From contig CAVOZJ010000002.1 in assembly GCA_963700885.1 (NCBI GenBank), positions 62,001 through 126,000 on the forward strand: a DNA stretch of 64,000 nucleotides. The letters run 5' to 3'. Below the pieces are notes generated by a model, which worked only from the letters and a program-made list of their open reading frames with translations, was not told the origin of the DNA and searched no databases. This DNA comes from Anderseniella sp963700885. Its GTDB lineage: Bacteria; Pseudomonadota; Alphaproteobacteria; Rhizobiales; Aestuariivirgaceae. Shown here one piece after another: positions 23,922-32,630 of this stretch; the first letter of the stretch is position 1, and every line of letters begins with the position of its first letter. The position numbers were made by a program, and so were the translations under genes.

Positions 23922-25307
23922 ATGACAGCAACAGTTGGAAGAGCTATCCCGCCTCAACGCCAGAGAACGCTCGATGCATTGAATTTGAAAGAGCCTGACC
24001 GTGTGCCAATCGGACTTTGGGGCACCGTCGAGGGCTACCAGCATCTGCGCAGGGGCCTGGGAATGGGCTACAACGAGGACTTCAAGAATTATCGAACCGG
24101 GTCGACCACGTGGACAACCGACGTCGCGTTCGAGGTTGATCTGGCCGAGAAGCTGGATGTTGATTTCCTGCGGGTTTCGATCGGACCTCCCGGAGGATCA
24201 CCGGGTTTCCGCATTCTTGACCTGGATGCCATCCCGGTTCCGCTGCAGGTGCCGTCGCCGCCCGATAATGCTGAAATAAATATTGATGAATGGGGCGTGG
24301 TGCGTAAATGGACCCCCCATGAAAACGGCGGTTACTACGAAATGATCGGCTATCCGCTGTTTGACGCCACCAGTGCTCCGCTCAAGGAAGGGCTGGAGAT
24401 ATTGCGTGAGTTTCCCTGGCCGGACCCGTGGGACGAAGCGGCGTGGCAGGACAGCCCTGTGCCCGGCATGTCGCTGCGTGAATATTGCAAGTACATCCGG
24501 GAAGAAACGCCGTTCGCACTTATGGGACAAGGCGGACGCGGCGGGTTGTTCGAGCAGGCGAAATACATGGTGGGTTATGCGAAGATTTTCTCGGACTTCA
24601 TTGAAAGCCCCGAATTTCTGGACGCCATGCTGATCAAGCTTGTCGACCTGGAAATCGAGCACAACAAGGCGTTTCTTGCCCAGTGCGGAGAATATATCGA
24701 CTGGCTTCGCATGAGCCCCGAGGATCTGGCCTCTGAAAAGACAGCGTTTATGTCTCTACCAATGTTCGAAAAGCAGTTGGTTCCACACTACAAACGCGCG
24801 ACGCTGGCGACCAAGGAATTTTATCACACCAAGAACCCAAACGGGAAAATCCAGTTTCACAGTTGTGGCGCCATTCCCGAACCGTTCATGCGTCATCTCA
24901 TTGACTGCGGAGTTGATGGCTATGATTCGATGCCGCCCAAAGTAGCCCGCCATTCAAATCCGTCTGCGAAGAAACGTCAGCTTGGCAAGGAGATGTTTTT
25001 TTACGGCGGTATTGATGTGCAGGAGACCCTGCCGTGGGGAACGGTCGAAGATGTTCGCAAGGAAGTGCGCCAGCGTATCTGGGAGGTTGGCCACGGGGGT
25101 GGTTTCCTTCTGAGTTCGTCGCACCGGCTGGAGCACGATGTGCCGGTCGAGAACACATTGGCAATGATTGAGGAAGCGCATGAATATGGGAAGTACCCGT
25201 TGCCGGAAATGCCGCCCGAAGGGGCCGATGACGGCACGGATTACGAACCTTGGGATCCAAACCCGAAGAAGAAAAAGCGGCGGCCTAAGCCGACGCTTGC
25301 GACATAA
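23922..25307 (+). CDS. Uroporphyrinogen decarboxylase-fold (URO-D) corrinoid methyltransferase, set 2
   Basis: Second methyltransferase of the URO-D superfamily, 461 residues, starting at the ATG at 23922 behind ACGGAGG. It keeps LNLKEPDRVPIGLWG at the start, the zinc pair in QFHSCGAIPEPF, and GHGGGFLLSSSHRLEHDVP near the end, where Ser-Ser-His again replaces the usual third Cys. It is longer than the first URO-D protein and ends in a Lys/Arg/Pro-rich tail (KKKKRRPKP) that looks disordered. Similarity between the two is at family level, so they probably demethylate different substrates or oxidation states. The matching corrinoid gene begins 18 nt later. Confidence 0.88.
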   Translation: MTATVGRAIPPQRQRTLDALNLKEPDRVPIGLWGTVEGYQHLRRGLGMGYNEDFKNYRTGSTTWTTDVAFEVDLAEKLDVDFLRVSIGPPGGSPGFRILDLDAIPVPLQVPSPPDNAEINIDEWGVVRKWTPHENGGYYEMIGYPLFDATSAPLKEGLEILREFPWPDPWDEAAWQDSPVPGMSLREYCKYIREETPFALMGQGGRGGLFEQAKYMVGYAKIFSDFIESPEFLDAMLIKLVDLEIEHNKAFLAQCGEYIDWLRMSPEDLASEKTAFMSLPMFEKQLVPHYKRATLATKEFYHTKNPNGKIQFHSCGAIPEPFMRHLIDCGVDGYDSMPPKVARHSNPSAKKRQLGKEMFFYGGIDVQETLPWGTVEDVRKEVRQRIWEVGHGGGFLLSSSHRLEHDVPVENTLAMIEEAHEYGKYPLPEMPPEGADDGTDYEPWDPNPKKKKRRPKPTLAT

Positions 25308-25325
25308 CAGTGGGGTATCAACTCA

Positions 25326-26162
25326 ATGCCATTGAAGATTGACACAGAAATCGAATTCGATCTGGAAGATCTCCAGTACGATTTTGAAGATTCCATGGAA
25401 ACGGACCGCTGGAACGATGCGCCCGCTGAACTGAAAGAGTTGTTCCACAGACTGGAATGGAACATCATTGATGGCGAACATACCGATACTGTTGGTTTTA
25501 TAAACCAGGCGCTTGAAGGTGACATCAGCGCCCGAACATTGATTTCCGGACCAATGGCCACTGGCATTGCCGAGGTGGGCCGCAGGTTCAAGATGGACGA
25601 GTATTTCCTGCCGGAAGTCATGATGTCGGCAAAGTGCATGCATGAAGCACTTGCGCGGCTGAAACCACTGATCCTGGCAGAAAAAAGCGAAGAAGTTGGC
25701 ACCGTTGTCATCGGGACAGTGCAGGGTGATCTGCATGACATCGGCAAGAAGATCGTTGCAATGATGATGGAAGCTGCCGGTTTTACCGTGCATGATCTGG
25801 GCGTGACGGTACCCCCGGAAAAATTCGTCCAGGCGGTGCGCGAATTCAAGCCGCAGATTGTCGGGTTTTCGGCCCTGTTGACTACAACCATGAATATGCA
25901 GTGGGAAACCCTGAAGGTGTTCGCGGCCGAGGGACTGCGTGAAGATTTGAAAGTCTTCGTTGGCGGCGCCCCTATCAGCCAGGCCTGGTGCGATAAAATT
26001 GGCGCGGACGCCTATGGCATGGATGCGCTGGTGGCCGTTGACAAGGCAAAGGCGTGTGTGACGCGGCTGAAAAATCTGAAAGGCGGTGCTCCGGAACTTC
26101 ACGAAGCAATGCTGGAGATTGACCGTGAACGCGAGTCCGCGAAAGCAGCGGCGGCGGAATAG
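25326..26162 (+). CDS. Methyltransferase cognate corrinoid protein, set 2
   Basis: A 278-residue corrinoid protein. An acidic N-terminal extension of about 35 residues precedes the helical cap (residues about 40-120); the B12-binding motif is D135-x-H137-x-x-G140 in GDLHDIGKKIV, with SALLTTT and VGGAP behind it. Same architecture as the protein at 6746 but only distantly alike, consistent with separate partner methyltransferases. It lies 18 nt after the URO-D gene and 1 nt before the cytochrome b-like gene. Confidence 0.94.
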   Translation: MPLKIDTEIEFDLEDLQYDFEDSMETDRWNDAPAELKELFHRLEWNIIDGEHTDTVGFINQALEGDISARTLISGPMATGIAEVGRRFKMDEYFLPEVMMSAKCMHEALARLKPLILAEKSEEVGTVVIGTVQGDLHDIGKKIVAMMMEAAGFTVHDLGVTVPPEKFVQAVREFKPQIVGFSALLTTTMNMQWETLKVFAAEGLREDLKVFVGGAPISQAWCDKIGADAYGMDALVAVDKAKACVTRLKNLKGGAPELHEAMLEIDRERESAKAAAAE

Positions 26163-26163
26163 G

Positions 26164-27291
26164 ATGACGCAACCGGCAGAGGCAACTGGCAAACCTGGCT
26201 GGCTCAGTATTCGCACGATCAACTGTGTCCTGGCGGGCCTGCTGATCGTTCTGGGACTGGCTGGCCAAAGCCATGCTGCCATCGGCTACGCCCTGTTTCT
26301 GATCGCATCTGTCCTGATTTTGTGCGGCGCGGTCCTGCTTGGCATTTTCGCGCTGACCAGATGGTTTGATACCGCTTCCCTGCGGCGAGCATTTACTGCC
26401 GCGTTCTGGATGGGAGCGTGGGCTTATGTATTCGCGGTAGCAAGCTTTATTGGCTATTATGTTCATGAAGCTGCGATGGGAAACGTACCGGTTCGATACA
26501 TCCTGTTTGGCCCGGCCATATTGGCTGCCATCGTGATCCTGGATGTCGGTATCTATCGTGTGATTGTTCAAAAAAACCTGCCGACCTTTAATCGTTTCGG
26601 AAATCTGTGGCACCGGGACAGCCTGGATCAGGGCGCACTGGCTCGCACACTGGTCGATGAAGTCGTGCTGCATCGCACGCTGTTTTCAGTCAGCCCTTTT
26701 CGCTGGGTGCGGCATCAGCTGATTTTCTGGGGATTTGGGCTGATGTTTCTCGTTGAGATGGTGGCGGTCGTGTTTCGCGAAGCTTTCCCGGCCTTCGGAT
26801 GGATTGACATCTGGCACATGCCTGAACACCCGTTGAAACTGGCCTTTGACCTGGCTTATGATCTGACAGGACTTATGCTGCTGATTGGCTGCCTGCTCGC
26901 GCTGGTTTTCCGGGTCATGGTCAATGGTAAATCCGAGCAGAAATTTACCGATACCCCAACAACCGTTTTCCTGCTCGTGGTAGCGGTCACCGGGTTCATG
27001 CTTGAAGGCGCACGGCTGGGACTTGAACCTGCCGGGTCGGGCACCGGGTGGGCGTCTTTTGTCGGGCTTGCCTTTATCCCGATTTCTCCCACCGGGGCCA
27101 GCGCCATCAATGCGTTGTGGATATTTCACGCTCTGGCAGTGTGCGGCTTCATTGCCTATATCCCGCTTAAACGGATGATACATTCCTGCGCTACTCCACT
27201 GGGCCGGCTGGCGAACTCGCAGAAAGATCTGTTGACGGCCAAAAAGGCAAAAGTTATAGCAGGGTTGAGTGGCCGGTTTGGCCGGGGTTGA
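26164..27291 (+). CDS. NarI/DsrM-like multi-pass membrane cytochrome b protein
   Basis: The ATG at 26164 is chosen because it follows the corrinoid stop by 1 nt; a GTG at 26086 would lie inside that gene. The 375-residue protein has roughly seven membrane segments. Histidines placed for haem b occur in WVRHQLIFWGFGLMF, in MPEHPLKLAFDL and in IFHALAVCGFIAYIPLKRMIH (last stretch given in part), resembling the nitrate reductase gamma/DsrM family. Such proteins exchange electrons with quinones. No iron-sulfur partner sits beside it, so it may serve the Mo enzyme at 12581 or corrinoid activation. Family level is fairly clear, partner is inference. Confidence 0.78.
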   Translation: MTQPAEATGKPGWLSIRTINCVLAGLLIVLGLAGQSHAAIGYALFLIASVLILCGAVLLGIFALTRWFDTASLRRAFTAAFWMGAWAYVFAVASFIGYYVHEAAMGNVPVRYILFGPAILAAIVILDVGIYRVIVQKNLPTFNRFGNLWHRDSLDQGALARTLVDEVVLHRTLFSVSPFRWVRHQLIFWGFGLMFLVEMVAVVFREAFPAFGWIDIWHMPEHPLKLAFDLAYDLTGLMLLIGCLLALVFRVMVNGKSEQKFTDTPTTVFLLVVAVTGFMLEGARLGLEPAGSGTGWASFVGLAFIPISPTGASAINALWIFHALAVCGFIAYIPLKRMIHSCATPLGRLANSQKDLLTAKKAKVIAGLSGRFGRG

Positions 27292-27391
27292 CGCCTCGGA
27301 TTTCTCCTCGAAAATTTAATACTAATGACAAATGCGCCGGAATGCGGCGTAATCACCTGCAATGAAAATATAGGGAGAGGTCGGGTTTTTC

Positions 27392-28585
27392 ATGCCGACA
27401 TTAAAAAAACTGCTGGATGCCGAATGCCCTGGTTGGCCAACTGGACTGGTGCGGCAAAGCGAGCTTTGCCAGCAGGTTGACGAGCTCTACATCGTACCAG
27501 GTGTTGAATGGACACTGCACCACGACATCTACAAGCCCTGGCCCGGTCACAACGACCGTGTGTTCCGCTGGTTCGTTCTGGAAAATGGAACGGCAATCGG
27601 CATTACCGGTACCCTGGATGCGCCGGACGGTGTGGCCCGGGTGCCTTTCCAGAAGGTATATCACCTCGACTGGAACCGATTGAGGAACTGCCTGATTGTA
27701 CATGAGGCGGGCAGTTTTACCAAAGCTGCACAAATCATGAATATCACGCAATCTGCGGTCAGCAGGCAGATCGGTACCTTGGAACAGGAACTGGGCTACG
27801 ATATCTTTTTCCGAAATCGCCAGGGCCTTTTGCCAACCGAGTACGGCGAGTATTTTCTGGATTCCATTCAGAAGATGTGGGATTCGCTGGAACTTGGCCT
27901 TGCGCGCCTCAATGAAATGCACGAGACGCCGGTTGGGCCTCTCTCGCTAACGACCACAGAGGCATTCGGTTCGGCATGGCTATCATCGCGGCTCGGCAAG
28001 TTTCATGAAATGCATCCGTCCATCGAGGTATCGTTGCTGCTGGTGGACAATACGGTTCTGGACCTGTGCAAGAGAGAAGCAGATTGTGCAATCCGGTTCA
28101 GTAAACCGGAACAACCCAATCTGGTCTTCAAGTTCATTGAAGAGTTTTCATACCATATTTATGGATGCCAGGAATATCTGAAAAAACACGGAATCCCCAA
28201 GTCGGTGGAAGATCTCAATGCACACCAGTTGATTGTTTACGGTGAGGGCGTCGGGCAGCAACCCATCAGAGAGCTGAACTGGCTGTCCCAGTTTAATCGT
28301 CCTGCAGCGCCCGGCTACGTACCGGATATTTCCATCAACAACATCTACGGCATTTACAGGGCGGCAGAGAACGGACTGGGGCTGGCGGCGTTGCCATTCT
28401 ATCTGAGCGAACGATCCAGCAAACTGGTCAGAGTATTACCGGATGTGGCCGGGCCAAAAATCCCGATCTATTTTGTCTATCCGCAGGAACTAGGCCTTTC
28501 GCAACGCATCTCGCTGCTGCGCGACTTCATAGTAGATGAAATCCGGGTCAACTGGGGTGAACTGCGAAAACAGAAGATGGCTTGA
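27392..28585 (+). CDS. LysR-type regulator with an unusual 90-residue N-terminal extension
   Basis: From about residue 93 this is an ordinary LysR protein: LRNCLIVHEAGSFTKAA and NITQSAVSRQIGTLEQELG form the helix-turn-helix, then a two-lobed ligand domain to residue 397 (family length about 300). Residues 1-92 are extra. They read as a real small domain rich in Trp and His (WTLHHDIYKPWPGHNDRVFRW broken across, then FVLENGTAIGITGTL) that I cannot assign. The ATG at 27392 has GGGAGAGG about 10 nt upstream, supporting the long form. It likely controls the second methyltransferase set or the downstream activator gene. Confidence 0.85.
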   Translation: MPTLKKLLDAECPGWPTGLVRQSELCQQVDELYIVPGVEWTLHHDIYKPWPGHNDRVFRWFVLENGTAIGITGTLDAPDGVARVPFQKVYHLDWNRLRNCLIVHEAGSFTKAAQIMNITQSAVSRQIGTLEQELGYDIFFRNRQGLLPTEYGEYFLDSIQKMWDSLELGLARLNEMHETPVGPLSLTTTEAFGSAWLSSRLGKFHEMHPSIEVSLLLVDNTVLDLCKREADCAIRFSKPEQPNLVFKFIEEFSYHIYGCQEYLKKHGIPKSVEDLNAHQLIVYGEGVGQQPIRELNWLSQFNRPAAPGYVPDISINNIYGIYRAAENGLGLAALPFYLSERSSKLVRVLPDVAGPKIPIYFVYPQELGLSQRISLLRDFIVDEIRVNWGELRKQKMA

Positions 28586-28587
28586 AG

Positions 28588-28646
28588 TATATGGTCAGGG
28601 GGGGCATGTGCTCGCGGCATGCTTGTGACTTCTTCTGGACCATATA
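28588..28646. repeat. Nested inverted repeats between the LysR gene and the second activator gene
   Basis: TATATGGTC (28588-28596) is the exact reverse complement of GACCATATA (28638-28646). Inside, GCATG and CATGC form a second inverted repeat around CTCGCGG-containing sequence. The outer arms are separated by 41 nt. It may be a terminator/attenuator for the LysR transcript or a two-site operator for the activator gene. Confidence 0.5.
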
Positions 28647-28692
28647 ATTGATCGATGTGGATTCCGAGGATAGATTACCGTCAGTTTACACA

Positions 28693-30678
28693 ATGAATTC
28701 AAAGGCAAAACTAGTATTCATGCCATCCGGCAAACGCGGGGAGTTTCCGATCGGGACGAGCCTGCTGGATGCCGGCAGGGCACTTGGGGTGGATCTGGAT
28801 ACCGTCTGTGGCGGACGCGCGGTTTGCGGGCGTTGTCAAATTGAACCTTCATTTGGTGAATTTGCGAAACTGCAGATCATTTCCGACCCTTCGCACCTGT
28901 CCGAATCCGGTCCGACTGAACAGCGTTACAAGAAGATCAAGGGTCTGGGCGAAAAGCGCCGGCTTGGCTGTCAGACCCAGCTTCTGGGCGACCTTGTGGT
29001 TGATGTGCCGGAAGAAAGCCAGATTCACCGGCAAATGGTGCGCAAGAGTGCGGACGAAATCCGCGATCTCGTCGTTGATCCGGTTGTCACGCTTCACTAT
29101 GTCGAATTGCCGAAGCCCAGTATGCAGGATCAACGGTCCGATCTTGAGAGGATCAACGGCAACTTGTCCCGGGAGTGGGGGTTTTCCGATCTGAAATGGG
29201 ACATCAGCTGTTTGTCGGAACTGTCTGCGGCACTGCGTGCCGGCAAAGTTTACGGAGGAGAGTTCAAGGCAACAGTGGCAGTTCGCGCAGGCCATGAGGT
29301 GATCGCAGTCTGGCCCGGCTTTAAGGAACGCGTCTTCGGGATTGCCGTTGACGTAGGCACGACGACTGTTGCCGGTCACCTGTGCGCGCTCGACAATGGA
29401 GATGTCATGGCCAGTTCTGGCCTTATGAACCCGCAAATCCGTTTCGGCGAAGACTTGATGAGCCGCATATCCTATCTTCAGCAAAACGAAAACGAGGCCC
29501 CCAACCTGACGGCCGCGATCCAGACGGCATTGGCGGACATTGTGATTGACGTCTGCAAGGAGGCCGGCATTTCACCCAGGGATGTTGTCGAAATGACCGT
29601 TGTGGGCAACCCAACCATGCACCATCTGGTTATGGGTATTGACCCGACACAGTTGGGGATGGAACCGTTTCCCCTGGTGGTGGATCAGGGCACAAGCGTA
29701 CATGCCCGGGACCTCAACATTCCGATCGGCCGTGCCGCCTATGTCTGGTTCCTGCCCTGTATTGCCGGGCATGTCGGTGCGGATACTGCAGGTGTGATCC
29801 TGAGCCAGGCACCGCATCTGAGCGAAGAGATGACGCTGGTCATCGATGTCGGCACCAACGCCGAAATTGTCCTGGGCCACAAGGAACGTCTGATTGCGTG
29901 TTCCTCGCCTACTGGTCCGGCATTTGAGGGCGCGCAGATCACCTGTGGTCAGCGTGCGGCGCCGGGAGCGATTGAACGTGTGCGCATTGACCGCAAGACA
30001 CTCAAGCCCAGATTCAAGATTATCGGGGTCGACCAATGGTCCGACGAAGATGGCTTTGACGAGGCTGCCGAAGGTATCGGGGTCGCCGGCATCTGCGGTT
30101 CAGGGATCATCGAGGCGGTGGCCGAGTTGTTTCTCAGCGGCATTGTGGATTCATCGGGCCGCATGCAGGCCAGGCAACTGGATGTCTCGGATCATCCCAA
30201 CTTCGTGGCCAAGGGCAGGAATTATGAATATGTGCTGCACCGCGATGGCGAGCGTGTCATCTATGTGTCTCCGTCCGATATCCGGGCGATCCAGCTGGCC
30301 AAATCAGCGTGTTATTCGGGCGTGCGGCTGTTGATGGACCGGATGGGCACGGACCATGTTGACCGAATTTATCTGGCCGGAGCCTTTGGCAGCTACATCG
30401 ACGTCGGGTATGCCATGGCGATCGGTCTTATTCCCGATTGTGATCTCGACAAGGTTTCTTCTGCCGGAAACGCAGCAGGTACGGGCGCGCGTATTGCTCT
30501 TCTGTCGGCAAGTTCAAGGGTCGAAATAGATCGCGTATGCCGCATGGTCGACAAGGTGGAAACCGCGATAGAACCTGCGTTCCAGGACTACTTCGTTGCC
30601 GCGATGAGTCTTCCGCATTCAACCGAACCTTTCCACAAACTGAACGACTGGCTGGTGCAGGAAGGACTGGCAAGTTGA
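28693..30678 (+). CDS. Corrinoid activation protein (RACE type): [2Fe-2S] ferredoxin plus ASKHA domain, set 2
   Basis: Second ATP-dependent reductive activator of corrinoid protein. From the ATG at 28693 the 661 residues start with a [2Fe-2S] domain (C39, C45, C48, C93 in DTVCGGRAVCGRC and LGCQTQ), then the DUF4445/ASKHA part with FGIAVDVGTTTVAGHL, VIDVGTNAEIVLG and LAGAFGSYIDVG. The start is uncertain: in-frame TTG at 28648 and GTG at 28657 also exist and no start has a strong ribosome site; the ATG gives the family-like beginning KLVFMPSGKRGEF. Its stop overlaps the CDGSH gene start. Confidence 0.9.
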   Translation: MNSKAKLVFMPSGKRGEFPIGTSLLDAGRALGVDLDTVCGGRAVCGRCQIEPSFGEFAKLQIISDPSHLSESGPTEQRYKKIKGLGEKRRLGCQTQLLGDLVVDVPEESQIHRQMVRKSADEIRDLVVDPVVTLHYVELPKPSMQDQRSDLERINGNLSREWGFSDLKWDISCLSELSAALRAGKVYGGEFKATVAVRAGHEVIAVWPGFKERVFGIAVDVGTTTVAGHLCALDNGDVMASSGLMNPQIRFGEDLMSRISYLQQNENEAPNLTAAIQTALADIVIDVCKEAGISPRDVVEMTVVGNPTMHHLVMGIDPTQLGMEPFPLVVDQGTSVHARDLNIPIGRAAYVWFLPCIAGHVGADTAGVILSQAPHLSEEMTLVIDVGTNAEIVLGHKERLIACSSPTGPAFEGAQITCGQRAAPGAIERVRIDRKTLKPRFKIIGVDQWSDEDGFDEAAEGIGVAGICGSGIIEAVAELFLSGIVDSSGRMQARQLDVSDHPNFVAKGRNYEYVLHRDGERVIYVSPSDIRAIQLAKSACYSGVRLLMDRMGTDHVDRIYLAGAFGSYIDVGYAMAIGLIPDCDLDKVSSAGNAAGTGARIALLSASSRVEIDRVCRMVDKVETAIEPAFQDYFVAAMSLPHSTEPFHKLNDWLVQEGLAS

Positions 30679-30980
30679 TGAACAGCAAACGGACACTACC
30701 GGTACAACAAAGTGGTGATCCCGTTATGTCGAGACGGGGTCCCTACATTGTCCAGGTCAAAGCCGGTGAATCCTATCTGTGGTGCAGTTGCGGCCTGTCG
30801 AAAACCCAGCCCTGGTGCGACCAGTCACACATCAGCACGAAGTTCGAGCCCATTGAATTCGTTGCGCCAATTTCCGGTGAATTTCACATCTGTGGCTGCA
30901 GGCAATCGGAGAACAAACCCTTTTGCTTCGGAACCTGCCGTGGTCACACGCCGGAGAATTCAAAATGGGACCTGTTCTGA
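30678..30980 (+). CDS. CDGSH-type iron-sulfur protein with two motifs
   Basis: The ATG at 30678 overlaps the activator's TGA. In 100 residues there is a full CDGSH motif, CSCGLSKTQPWCDQSH, whose three Cys and one His bind a [2Fe-2S] cluster, and a second related motif, CGCRQSENKPFCFGTCRGH, as in tandem bacterial CDGSH proteins. These clusters transfer electrons or clusters. Its coupling to the activator suggests it may supply electrons to it, but that is inference. Confidence 0.87.
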   Translation: MNSKRTLPVQQSGDPVMSRRGPYIVQVKAGESYLWCSCGLSKTQPWCDQSHISTKFEPIEFVAPISGEFHICGCRQSENKPFCFGTCRGHTPENSKWDLF

Positions 30981-31318
30981 TCATGTCTCCAGATGCTTTC
31001 AAGGTTCAGGTGCGGAACAATATGGTACTGAGCATCACTGGAGTTGCGAGTGATGAAGTCCCTTCCGGGCTGGATATCAACAACCCGCTTGCAGTTTCGA
31101 CCCTGCTGGCAACCAATAACAAGAAAAATGCGAAGCTGGACGGCGATTATTTTCTCGGCACATTCATCGACGCGCGTGAGTTTGCCTGCCTTTGCATCGG
31201 CTTTCAGCAGGCGCTTTGCGAAAAAAGCCATGAGTCGGTTCGAAACGCCGGCAACGATGGATCACTCACCTGGACCAATAGCTTCGTGCCGAATGCAGAT
31301 GCTGTGTGTGATGAATGA
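30965..31318 (+). CDS. Uncharacterised small protein following the CDGSH gene
   Basis: An open frame of 117 codons from an ATG at 30965 inside the end of the CDGSH gene; an ATG at 30983 just after that gene's stop is equally possible and gives 111 residues. No signal or membrane segment; Cys occur in EFACLCIGFQQALCEKS. I do not recognise it, and it may be the last gene of the second methyltransferase operon. Confidence 0.5.
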   Translation: MGPVLIMSPDAFKVQVRNNMVLSITGVASDEVPSGLDINNPLAVSTLLATNNKKNAKLDGDYFLGTFIDAREFACLCIGFQQALCEKSHESVRNAGNDGSLTWTNSFVPNADAVCDE

Positions 31319-31373
31319 TGCAAAAGTAATTCTTGAAGTCATACACTTACGAAAACTGAAAACTTAAGAACAA

Positions 31374-32630
31374 CTATTCGGGCGGGTTTTTTTCCGGTAA
31401 GGAAACTTTATGTGGCGCATTGGTTTCCTGCCTCGGCACAATGTTCCAGGAAGCGATGGCATTCTTCATCTGGTTCGAACGGCGTCTAGCAGGCCCAAGC
31501 GCCATCCTGAAAGCAGATACTATCAGTACTGAAAAGAAGATTGCCGCCTGAAAGTACATGAAAGCGTCCGGACCGGAGCTTTGCATCAATGTGCCGACCA
31601 TCAACGGTCCGAGAGATGATCCAAAACCGTAAATCACAAACAGGCGGCTGGATGCCGACAGCATCTGCAGGCTTTTCATCTGGTCGTTGATATGTGCCAA
31701 TGCGACGGACCGGGTCGGAATGGCCAGCGTGCCGAAAACGGCAAACATCATGATCGTGATCTGGAGGCTGTCCTGCTGAACGGCAGCCAGCATTGCAGCC
31801 AGTGCCGCAAACAGGCTTACCGTCAGCAAGACCAGCCGGCGATCCACCTTGTCCGCGAGCATCCCCAGGGGATACACCACAATTGTCACTCCGATGGTTG
31901 GCAATGCGATCATTACCGATATCCACCAGACCGGGATACCCTTGATGACGCCATAGGCCGATCCGAGACCGAAAAGCGCACTCTGGGCCAGGCCGTTGAC
32001 AAAAATGGCGTAGGTGGCGAGCGGCGAGGCTCGAAAAACCACTCCCAGAGACACCGGCGGCGTCCGTACAACAGCCGGCACCTCGATCCTGAGAAGGGTG
32101 ATTGGTACCAGAGCGAAAGACAGGATGACCGAGGCGAGCAAAAAACGCACATAGCCACTGCTGTCTTCGACGTTGAGAAGGAATTGCCCGGCACCCATCA
32201 TGGAATAGGTCACCAGAAGATAAAGTGCCATCACCCGGCCCCGGGTGCGGTTTGTTGTGGAGGCGTTCAGCCATGCCTCGCAAATGATATACAGTCCGGT
32301 GGTCGAAATACCCGTCAGAACACGCAGAACAAACCACCATGTCGGTTCGGCAAAAAGCGCCAGAAGAAGTGCTGTTGACGAAGCAAGCGAAGCAAGACCC
32401 GCGAATACCCGGATGTAGCCAACTTCTTCGATCATGCGGGGCACCAGCCAGGCTCCCAGCAGGATGCCGACAGGATAACCAGTCGCAATATAGCCGATCG
32501 CCATGCCGCCAAACTCCGCCTGCGAAGCCAGAAGACCGACCAGCGATCCCTGCAGCCCTGTTGCCAGCGCGAGCAGGGCGATGCAGAACAGCAGGATCGC
32601 AATGCTGAATGTCTGTGTGTGGGTGCTCAA
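31374..32630 (-). CDS. Major facilitator superfamily transporter
   Basis: A 418-residue inner-membrane protein with twelve predicted hydrophobic segments in two halves. Family hallmarks include GYIATGYPVGILLGAWLVPRM between early segments and GMLADKVDRRLVLL, an A-type motif, in the second half. It resembles the YcaD/UMF-type uptake or drug-efflux group, and the substrate is not clear. It is translated after the metallo-hydrolase gene with a 4-nt overlap, so these two leftward genes form one unit convergent with the arsenic/C1 island. Confidence 0.85.
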   Translation of the reverse strand: MSTHTQTFSIAILLFCIALLALATGLQGSLVGLLASQAEFGGMAIGYIATGYPVGILLGAWLVPRMIEEVGYIRVFAGLASLASSTALLLALFAEPTWWFVLRVLTGISTTGLYIICEAWLNASTTNRTRGRVMALYLLVTYSMMGAGQFLLNVEDSSGYVRFLLASVILSFALVPITLLRIEVPAVVRTPPVSLGVVFRASPLATYAIFVNGLAQSALFGLGSAYGVIKGIPVWWISVMIALPTIGVTIVVYPLGMLADKVDRRLVLLTVSLFAALAAMLAAVQQDSLQITIMMFAVFGTLAIPTRSVALAHINDQMKSLQMLSASSRLFVIYGFGSSLGPLMVGTLMQSSGPDAFMYFQAAIFFSVLIVSAFRMALGPARRRSNQMKNAIASWNIVPRQETNAPHKVSLPEKNPPE

